From positions 1-18,152 of the forward strand of contig JAWVFJ010000020.1 of assembly GCA_033856275.1 (NCBI GenBank): a stretch of 18,152 nucleotides of DNA. The letters are read 5' to 3'. This DNA is from VRUE01 sp033856275. Its GTDB lineage: Bacteria; Actinomycetota; Thermoleophilia; Solirubrobacterales; 70-9. This document shows positions 13,323-18,152 of this stretch, piece after piece; within the stretch, counting starts at the first letter, position 1; every line of letters starts with the position of its first letter. Below the pieces are notes generated by a model, which was not told the DNA's origin, did not search any database, and saw nothing but the letters and a program-made list of their open reading frames with translations. A program made the position numbers and the translations under genes.

Positions 13323-14399
13323 TCAGTCCTCCTTGTAAGCGTCGATCAGGATGTCGGCGACCTCGTCGCGCGAGAACTCATGCGGCGGCCTTTCGCCGTT
13401 GCCGAGCATTTCGCGGACCTTGGTTCCGGAAAGGAAGAGGCGCGCCTCTTGGTCGTGCGGACAGGTCTTGTTGGAAGCAAGCCCCTCACACTCGTTGCAC
13501 CAGAAGGTGTGCTCGAACATCAGTGGCTCGATGCCGAGCTCGTCGATGTCGATCGTCTCGAAGATCTTCTGCGCGTCGTAGGTGCCGTAGTAGTCGCCGG
13601 CGCCGGCGTGGTCGCGGCCGACGATGAAGTGCGTGGCGCCGTAGTTGCGGCGGACGATCGCGTGCAGGACCGCCTCGCGGGGCCCGGCGTAGTGCATCTT
13701 GGCCGGCTTCACGCCCAGCACCACCCGGTCGTTCGGGTAGTAGTTCTCCATCAGCACCTCGTAGCAGCGCATCCGCACGTCGGCGGGGATGTCGCCCGCC
13801 TTGGTCTTGCCGATCAGCGGGTGGATGAAGAGCCCGTCGCAGGTCTCCAGTGCCGCCTTGGTCAGGTACTCGTGGGCGCGATGGATCGGGTTGCGGGTCT
13901 GGAAGGCGACGATCTTCTTCCAGCCGCGCGCCTCGAAGTCGGCCTTGTGCTCCGCCGCCGTCTTGTAGCGGCGCATGAAGGCCTCCTCGTGATCCGGCAG
14001 CGCGTCGACCTCGAGCGGGCCGGCGATCATGCGATTGCCCTCCTCGTAAATCGCAGCGACGCCCGGGTGCCCCTCGTCGGTGGTGCCGTAGACCTGCTCG
14101 GCCTCACGCTTGACGTCGCGCTCCCAGATCTCCTCGACCTTGATCCGGCCCAGCGGCTTGCCTTCGTCGCTGGAGAGTGCGACGACGTCGCCGACCTCGC
14201 ACTCGAGGTCGGTCGCCAGGGTGATCGGGATCGGCCAGTAGTCGCCGCTGGTGGTGCGCATCTCAGAACAGACGCGCTCCCAGTCGGCGGAGCCCTGGAA
14301 GCCGGTTAGCGGCGCGAAGCCGCCGTTGCCGATCATCTCGAAGTCGGCTGTGTGACGCTCGGAAAGGGTCAGGGAAAGCTCAGTCATCGTCTCGCTCAT
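13323..14399 (-). CDS. sat: Sulfate adenylyltransferase (ATP sulfurylase), homo-oligomeric type
   Basis: The 358-residue protein has the PUA-like N-domain (to about 155) and the catalytic domain with QTRNPIHRAHEYL (167-179) and VGRDHAGAGDYYG (260-272), the two ATP/sulfate-binding motifs. Cys301, Cys304, Cys313 and possibly His315 in WCNECEGLASNKTCPHD form a zinc-site pattern known from several bacterial Sat proteins. SGTKVREML is near the C-terminus. There is no C-terminal APS-kinase domain; that function is in the separate cysC. It makes APS from sulfate and ATP, the first step of assimilation, in the cytoplasm. The CysDN type of ATP sulfurylase is not present. Start ATG 14399; a second ATG four codons later is less likely. 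A GGTGAG about ten bases upstream is a weak ribosome site. It follows cysH after 64 bases. Confidence 0.96.
   Translation of the reverse strand: MSETMTELSLTLSERHTADFEMIGNGGFAPLTGFQGSADWERVCSEMRTTSGDYWPIPITLATDLECEVGDVVALSSDEGKPLGRIKVEEIWERDVKREAEQVYGTTDEGHPGVAAIYEEGNRMIAGPLEVDALPDHEEAFMRRYKTAAEHKADFEARGWKKIVAFQTRNPIHRAHEYLTKAALETCDGLFIHPLIGKTKAGDIPADVRMRCYEVLMENYYPNDRVVLGVKPAKMHYAGPREAVLHAIVRRNYGATHFIVGRDHAGAGDYYGTYDAQKIFETIDIDELGIEPLMFEHTFWCNECEGLASNKTCPHDQEARLFLSGTKVREMLGNGERPPHEFSRDEVADILIDAYKED
13327..13334 (-). promoter_or_regulatory. Strong ribosome binding site for cysC inside sat
   Basis: AAGGAGGA on the minus strand, within the last codons of sat (YKED), lies 10 bases before the cysC ATG at 13316. 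It supports this start and translation of cysC from the same mRNA. Confidence 0.75.
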
Positions 14400-14463
14400 G
14401 CGTTGAATCTCACCAATCGGTCGGGGGAGGTTACGAAGGGGCTATCTCAGGCGCGTGGTGGCG

Positions 14464-15162
14464 CTAGTTGATCCCGCACTCGGACTTTTCGAGTCCCGCC
14501 CAGCGGCCATCGCGGGGCGAACCGCCCACTCCGACCGGCTTGGTGCAGTGCGTGCAACCGATCGACGGATAGCCACGATCGTGGAGCGGGTTGTACGGGA
14601 GGTCGTGCTCATGGATGTAGTTCCAGACATCGCGCTCGGTCCAGTCCGCGAGCGGGTTGAGCTTCCAGAGCTCAAAGCGCTTGTCCCAGCCGAACTTCGG
14701 AGTCTTGGCGCGGCTGGCCGAGTCCTCACGGCGGACGCCGGCGAGCCAGCAGTCTACGGAAGAAAGCGCCCGGCGCATCGGCTCGACCTTGCGCAATCCG
14801 CAGCAGGCGTCGGGATCGCGGTTCCAGAGCTCATCGCCGTGCTGGGCAGCCTGCTCCTCGAGGGTCAGGTTGTGAAAGCGATCGAACTCGATCCCCAACG
14901 ACTCGGCGAGGCGGTCGCGCGTCTCATAGGTCTCCGGGAAGAGCACGTCGGTATCGAGGTAGAAGAAGCGCGCCTGCGGGTTGACCTTGGTCGCCAGGTG
15001 GGCGGTAACCGAGCTCGTTTTCTGGAACGAGCAGGCTATGTAGTGGCTCTCGCCGAAGGTCTCGAACATCCACTCGATCGTCCGCTCGGCCGAGCGATCC
15101 TCGAGCTCGGCGGCGATCGCCTCCGGGTCGGAGATCTTGGGTGGATCGGCGACTGGGTTCAT
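14464..15162 (-). CDS. cysH: Assimilatory adenylyl-sulfate (APS) reductase
   Basis: The 232-residue protein has the CysH fold: SFQKTSSVTAHLA (phosphate-binding loop), FYLDTDVLFPETYETRDRL, AGVRREDSASRAKTP and PLADWTERDVWNYI. Cys120-Cys121 and Cys203-x-x-Cys206 are the CC/CxxC ligands of the [4Fe-4S] cluster typical of APS-using rather than PAPS-using enzymes. Cys229 in ECGIN is the catalytic cysteine; relatives often end ECGIH, so the last position (Asn) is slightly unusual. It reduces APS to sulfite and AMP with thioredoxin. ATG 15162 was chosen because it overlaps the sir stop as ATGA; the frame stays open to 15216, but that 18-residue extension would overlap sir further and is not conserved-looking. 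sat follows after 64 bases. Confidence 0.94.
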   Translation of the reverse strand: MNPVADPPKISDPEAIAAELEDRSAERTIEWMFETFGESHYIACSFQKTSSVTAHLATKVNPQARFFYLDTDVLFPETYETRDRLAESLGIEFDRFHNLTLEEQAAQHGDELWNRDPDACCGLRKVEPMRRALSSVDCWLAGVRREDSASRAKTPKFGWDKRFELWKLNPLADWTERDVWNYIHEHDLPYNPLHDRGYPSIGCTHCTKPVGVGGSPRDGRWAGLEKSECGIN

Positions 15163-16988
15163 ATCGCGCACTCGCCCTCGCCCCTCTCGACCTTGTAGGG
15201 GCTGGATCGTTCCCAATCGATGAACTGCTGCATGGTCTCGAGGCTGAACTCCGCCGGCATCGTCAGCTCCTTGACCTCTGCTTCGAAGCGCCCGGCGCCG
15301 ATCCGCTCGGCGAAGTCGTTGAACTCCTCGCCCTCGCCGGAGCGCTCCGCCTCATACAGGCGGACCCAACGCTCGACTGCCTCCGGGACGCGCTTGGCGG
15401 GCAGGCGTGACTTCAGCCGCGTGCCAAAGATCACCTCGCCGCCCTCGTAGCGGCCGCCGATGTGCGGGATGTAGGCGGGGATCTGGCGCTCGCCGACCTT
15501 CAGCGAGGCGCCGTAGAAGCCGATGTTGGCGATGTGGTGCTGGCTGCAGCCGTTCGGGCAGCCGCTCATCTTGATGTGGATCTTGCGGGTCAGCTCGTCG
15601 CGGATGTCCATCGCCTCGAGCCGCTCCTTGATCGCCCGGTTGAGACCCATCGAGCTGGTGATGCCCATCTTGCAGCTGTCGGTGCCGGGGCAGCTGACCA
15701 CGTCGGTGATCTCGTCGGCGCCGGCCTCGTCGAGGCCGAGCTCGCCGAGCCGCTGCCAGAGGTCATAGAGCGCCTCGTCGCGGACCCAGCGCAGGACCAG
15801 GTTCTGCTGCACGGTGCTGCGCGCGTAGCCGCCGGTGAACTCGCGCATGATCGCGGCCAGGCCGCGGAACTGCTCCGGGGTCAGGTCGCCGCGCTCGATC
15901 TTCACCTCGACCGCGGAGAAGCCCTCCTGGCGCTGTGCCTGCACGTTGCCTTCGACGAAGCGGTCGAACTGGGAGCGGTCGCCGTTGGGCGAGGCCGCGG
16001 TCGGCGGCACGGCCGGCGCGTTGGCCTGCTCGTCGTCCTCGAAGCGCAGACGCTCGAGGTCGAAGTCGCGCTCCTCGGTCCAGTCGCCCTCGAGCTCGGC
16101 GTCGACCTGCTCGCGGAAGGCGTCGATGCCGATCTTGTCGACCAGGACCTTGATCCGGGCGCGGGCGCGGTTGGCGCGCAGCCACTCCTGGCGATCGAAG
16201 ATGCGCAGCACGGCCTCGGAGACCTTGAGGTAGTCGCCGTTGTCGGCCTCGACGAAGTCGTAGAGCGTCGGGGCGATGCGCGGCATGATCGACGTGCCGC
16301 CGCCCAGGCGCAGCTCGAAGCCGCGCACGCCGTCGCGGATGCGCGGGATGTAGGCGATGTCGTGGATCCCCGTGATCGCGCGGTCCTCGTCGGTGGCGGT
16401 GAACGCCGTCTTGACCTTGCGCGGCATGAGCTGGGTCGTCGGGTGGCGCACGAAGTAGCGCACGTACGCGCCGATGTACGGCGTCGGGTCGAACAGCTCT
16501 CCCTCGGAGACGCCGGACCACGGGTCGCCGGTGACGTTGCGCACCGTGTTGCCGCAGCCCTCGCGCGAGGACAGGCCGCTGGGGGCGAGGCCGCGCATGA
16601 GGTCGGTCACGTCCTTCAGCGGGATGTGGTGCATCTGGATGTTCTGGCGCGTCGTGATGTGGCCCTTGTTGAGCGGCACGTAGCGCTCGACCACGTCCGC
16701 GAACGCGTCCATCTGCTCGGGGGTGATGCCGCCGAACGGGAGCTTCACGCGGATCATCTGCACGTTGGGCTGGCGCTGGCCGTAGACGCCCTGCTTCAGG
16801 CGGAAGCCGATGAACTCGTTCTCGGGCGTCTCGCCGTCGAGGAACTTCGTCGCCTCGGTCTCGAAGTCCTCGAACTCCCGCTCGATGATCGGGATGATGT
16901 GCCCGGGGACGTCCCGGCGCTCCTCGGGGTTCTCGAGGGACCCCGGCCGGCCGGCGGTCCGCTTGCCCTGGAGGGCGGATGGTTCCAT
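15159..16988 (-). CDS. sir: Ferredoxin-dependent sulfite reductase (nitrite/sulfite reductase hemoprotein family)
   Basis: The 609-residue protein has two ferredoxin-like half domains (about 55-125 and 345-415) and two siroheme/FeS domains. Cys433 and Cys439 in SCPGTDSC, and Cys477 and Cys481 in GCPNGC, bind the [4Fe-4S]-siroheme centre. ITTRQNIQMHHIPL (111-124) and TVQQNLVLRW (392-401) are the paired siroheme-contact strands. It reduces sulfite to sulfide with six electrons; nitrite reductase is the alternative, but the position with cysH, sat and cysC favours sulfite. A low-complexity loop (about 320-340) is an insertion. The start ATG 16988 has GGAG nine bases upstream. The stop overlaps the cysH ATG (ATGA). 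Codon habit changes near 16.36-16.40 kb, inside this gene (see findings). Confidence 0.93.
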   Translation of the reverse strand: MEPSALQGKRTAGRPGSLENPEERRDVPGHIIPIIEREFEDFETEATKFLDGETPENEFIGFRLKQGVYGQRQPNVQMIRVKLPFGGITPEQMDAFADVVERYVPLNKGHITTRQNIQMHHIPLKDVTDLMRGLAPSGLSSREGCGNTVRNVTGDPWSGVSEGELFDPTPYIGAYVRYFVRHPTTQLMPRKVKTAFTATDEDRAITGIHDIAYIPRIRDGVRGFELRLGGGTSIMPRIAPTLYDFVEADNGDYLKVSEAVLRIFDRQEWLRANRARARIKVLVDKIGIDAFREQVDAELEGDWTEERDFDLERLRFEDDEQANAPAVPPTAASPNGDRSQFDRFVEGNVQAQRQEGFSAVEVKIERGDLTPEQFRGLAAIMREFTGGYARSTVQQNLVLRWVRDEALYDLWQRLGELGLDEAGADEITDVVSCPGTDSCKMGITSSMGLNRAIKERLEAMDIRDELTRKIHIKMSGCPNGCSQHHIANIGFYGASLKVGERQIPAYIPHIGGRYEGGEVIFGTRLKSRLPAKRVPEAVERWVRLYEAERSGEGEEFNDFAERIGAGRFEAEVKELTMPAEFSLETMQQFIDWERSSPYKVERGEGECAI

Positions 16989-16997
16989 GATGGTCGT

Positions 16998-17001
16998 CTC
17001 C
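16998..17001 (-). promoter_or_regulatory. Ribosome binding site for sir
   Basis: GGAG on the minus strand lies 9 bases before the ATG at 16988 and supports that start. Unlike several genes to the left, sir clearly has a leader with a ribosome site. Confidence 0.6.
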
Positions 17002-17033
17002 AGAAGGGTGCTGGTCGTCCGTCGGAACGCCTC

Positions 17034-17039
17034 AATATA
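17034..17039 (-). promoter_or_regulatory. Putative -10 box (TATATT) of the sulfur cluster
   Basis: TATATT is one base from TATAAT and stands out in GC-rich sequence. A start 6-7 bases downstream would give a leader of about 40 bases that includes the GGAG site. No TTGACA-like -35 box is seen, so an activator may be needed (inference). Confidence 0.45.
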
Positions 17040-17075
17040 CCCAAAGCCCGATCGCGGTTACTGGATTTCCACGGC

Positions 17076-17315
17076 GTGATCCGGCTGACCGGACTTCCGG
17101 CGCTCTCGCGCTGCCCCGCCGTGGCCGTCGGCCGGGGCGACGATCGGATCGAGATCGTCTTCTCCGGCCCGGCGCACGAGGTCCGCATGGACGTCGAGCA
17201 TCGCTTCCTCGGCGATGCCGATCCCGAGGAGGAGGAGCTGCGTCTGCTCGCCCGCCTGGGCGAGATGGGCTACCGCGTGACGCGCGTGGAACCGGATCCC
17301 GCCCACCCGGACTGA
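17076..17315 (+). CDS. Small hypothetical protein
   Basis: I do not recognise this 79-residue protein. It begins VIRLTGLPALSRC and has an acidic centre (GDADPEEEELRLLARLG) and a C-terminal GYRVTRVEPDP. No membrane segment, signal or cofactor motif is visible; an alternation of short strands and a helix suggests a small alpha/beta domain. Third codon positions are almost all G or C, as in real genes of this DNA. The frame is open much further upstream, but that part is antisense to sir. The GTG at 17076 is the likely start: it is near the beginning of coding-like sequence, in the divergent gap beside sir, though no ribosome site is visible. It could be spurious. Confidence 0.5.
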   Translation: MIRLTGLPALSRCPAVAVGRGDDRIEIVFSGPAHEVRMDVEHRFLGDADPEEEELRLLARLGEMGYRVTRVEPDPAHPD

Positions 17316-17329
17316 GCCGGGCGGGCGGG
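17298..17329. terminator. GC-rich hairpin at the junction of two convergent genes
   Basis: CCCGCCCACCCGG (17298-17310) and CCGGGCGGGCGGG (17317-17329) pair over 13 bases with one mismatch and a 6-base loop that contains the stop of the small gene. It lies between converging genes and could end transcription in both directions, but there is no T-run. Confidence 0.35.
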
Positions 17330-17352
17330 CGGCCGATTGCGCTGCGGTACGG

Positions 17353-18152
17353 CTAGTTGCGGGAAACCATCCCGTGCGGGTCGATCACGAACTTCTTCGC
17401 TGCGCCCTTGTCGAAGTCCTGATAGCCCTTCGGCGCGTCGTCGAGCTTGATGACCGTCGCGTTGACGGCCTTCGCGATGTGCGCCTTGTCGTGCAGGATC
17501 GACATCATCAGGCCGCGGTGGTAGCGCATCACCGGGCACTGGCCGGTCGTGAACGAATGCGACTTCGCCCAGCCCAGGCCGATGCGGATCTTCAGCGAGC
17601 CGACCTTCGCGTCGTCGTCGATTCCGCCGGGGTCGCCGGTCACGTACAGGCCGGGAATGCCCAGCTTGCCCGCGGCGCGGGTCACGTCCATCAGCGAGTT
17701 GAGCACGGTGGCGGGCGCCTCCTCGGCGTCCTTGCCGTGGCCCTTGGCCTCGAACCCGACGCAGTCCACGCCGCAGTCCACCTCCGGGATGCCCAGGATC
17801 TGCTCGATCCCGTCCTGGGGCTCCGCATCGTTCAGGTCGATGGTCTCGCAGCCGAAGGAGCGGGCCTGCTCCAGCCGCTCGGCCTGCATGTCGCCCACGA
17901 TCACCGCCGCGGCGCCCAGCAGCTGCGCCGAGTAGGCGGCCGCGAGGCCGACGGGACCGGCGCCCGCGATGTAGACCGTGCTCCCCGTGCCCACGCCGGC
18001 GGTCACGCAGCCGTGGTAGCCCGTCGGGAAGATGTCGGACAGCATCGTCAGGTCAAGGATCTTCTCCATCGCCGCGTCCTTGTCCGGGAACGGCAGCAGG
18101 TTCCAGTCCGCGTAGGGGACCATCACGTACTCCGCCTGCCCGCCCCGCCAGC
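17353..18152 (-). CDS. fdhA: Glutathione-independent formaldehyde dehydrogenase-type zinc alcohol dehydrogenase (5' end outside window)
   Basis: The frame is open to the window edge; the visible part begins WRGGQAEYVMVPYADWNLLP, so the catalytic zinc N-domain lies mostly outside. The Rossmann domain is clear: VYIAGAGPVGLAAAYSAQLL (GxGxxG), then AAVIVGDMQAERLEQARSFG. DCGVDCVGFEAKGHG, ALNSL/LNSLMDVTRAAGKLGIPG and the end GYQDFDKGAAKKFVIDPHGM follow the pattern of Pseudomonas putida formaldehyde dehydrogenase and formaldehyde dismutase. These enzymes oxidise formaldehyde with tightly or loosely bound NAD and need no glutathione. Other long-chain zinc alcohol dehydrogenases of this branch are possible. 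The ATG/GTG near 18121-18126 are internal codons, not the start. The gene converges with the small hypothetical gene, 37 bases away. Confidence 0.88.
   Translation of the reverse strand, partial: WRGGQAEYVMVPYADWNLLPFPDKDAAMEKILDLTMLSDIFPTGYHGCVTAGVGTGSTVYIAGAGPVGLAAAYSAQLLGAAAVIVGDMQAERLEQARSFGCETIDLNDAEPQDGIEQILGIPEVDCGVDCVGFEAKGHGKDAEEAPATVLNSLMDVTRAAGKLGIPGLYVTGDPGGIDDDAKVGSLKIRIGLGWAKSHSFTTGQCPVMRYHRGLMMSILHDKAHIAKAVNATVIKLDDAPKGYQDFDKGAAKKFVIDPHGMVSRN

Noticed and set aside
13380..14309. A 309-codon plus-strand frame antisense to sat
   Set aside because: Val/Leu/Ala/Gly/Asp-rich shadow of sat codons with no motif.
15163..15216. 18-residue N-terminal extension of CysH
   Set aside because: ATG 15162 overlaps the sir stop as ATGA, the usual coupled arrangement; the extension lies wholly in the end of sir.
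16989..17075. Riboswitch or S-box leader before sir
   Set aside because: The leader is at most about 40-60 bases, too short, and no conserved riboswitch core or paired helices could be traced.
15462..17315. A 617-codon plus-strand frame across sir
   Set aside because: It is antisense to a well-supported sir gene and its composition is a mirror of GC-rich codons; no family features. Only its last 79 codons (from 17076), beyond sir, were kept as a possible gene.
1..18152. CRISPR array, tRNA, rRNA, insertion sequence or prophage genes
   Set aside because: No regularly spaced direct repeats, no tRNA-like cloverleaf or rRNA stretch noticed by eye, and no transposase, integrase or phage proteins among the coding regions.

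Overview
The window is GC-rich, densely coded bacterial DNA with no intergenic gap longer than about 240 bases. No tRNA, rRNA, CRISPR array or insertion sequence was seen. High G+C, frequent GTG/TTG starts, TAnnnT-type -10 boxes placed almost against start codons, and the particular protein families (secreted sulfatase, AbiEi-like/DUF559 protein, biotin carboxylase-BCCP fusion, PHP protein with an LQSH motif) suggest an Actinomycetota genome, probably of the Thermoleophilia/Solirubrobacterales type. That placement is inference from family flavour, not from a marker gene.

Layout, left to right. (1) 3-1977: the end of a HAD phosphatase (+), then a minus-strand pair made of an RmlC-like sugar epimerase and a family 2 glycosyltransferase that abut in the same reading frame. 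(2) 2087-3033: a DtxR/MntR-type metalloregulator (+, TTG start) whose 3' end overlaps a decayed fragment of a ferritin-like protein on the other strand. (3) 3034-5188: a class I/II aminotransferase (-) divergent from a stand-alone AbiEi-like/DUF559 protein (+) that has a large inverted repeat at its start. (4) 5185-7223: sucC-sucD (-), the TCA-cycle succinyl-CoA ligase. (5) 7324-9884: a haloacid-dehalogenase-type hydrolase and an exported sulfatase (+). (6) 9913-12576: an acyl-CoA carboxylase alpha chain (-) divergent from a PHP phosphoesterase (+). (7) 12577-12761: a 185-base gap with a long REP/BIME-like inverted repeat. (8) 12762-16988: a sulfate-assimilation cluster (-) in the order sir, cysH, sat, cysC. 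(9) 17076-18152: a small hypothetical gene (+) and the 3' part of a glutathione-independent formaldehyde dehydrogenase-type zinc enzyme (-).

The clearest functional unit is the sulfur cluster. Sat makes APS, CysH (with [4Fe-4S] cysteines) reduces APS to sulfite, Sir reduces sulfite to sulfide, and CysC makes PAPS, probably for sulfation. The exported sulfatase about 3 kb away could supply sulfate from sulfate esters, but it is not in the same operon.

The points most worth a second look are: the ferritin-like remnant beside the metalloregulator; the recurring TAGnCT boxes 7-9 bases before start codons, suggesting leaderless mRNAs; the two large inverted repeats at 4203-4248 and 12674-12747; the loss of the first metal-binding His in the PHP protein; the same-frame epimerase-glycosyltransferase junction; and an abrupt change in codon habit inside sir near 16.36-16.40 kb, which could mark recombination or a chimeric assembly. 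I did not find a convincing multi-gene system of an unknown kind.
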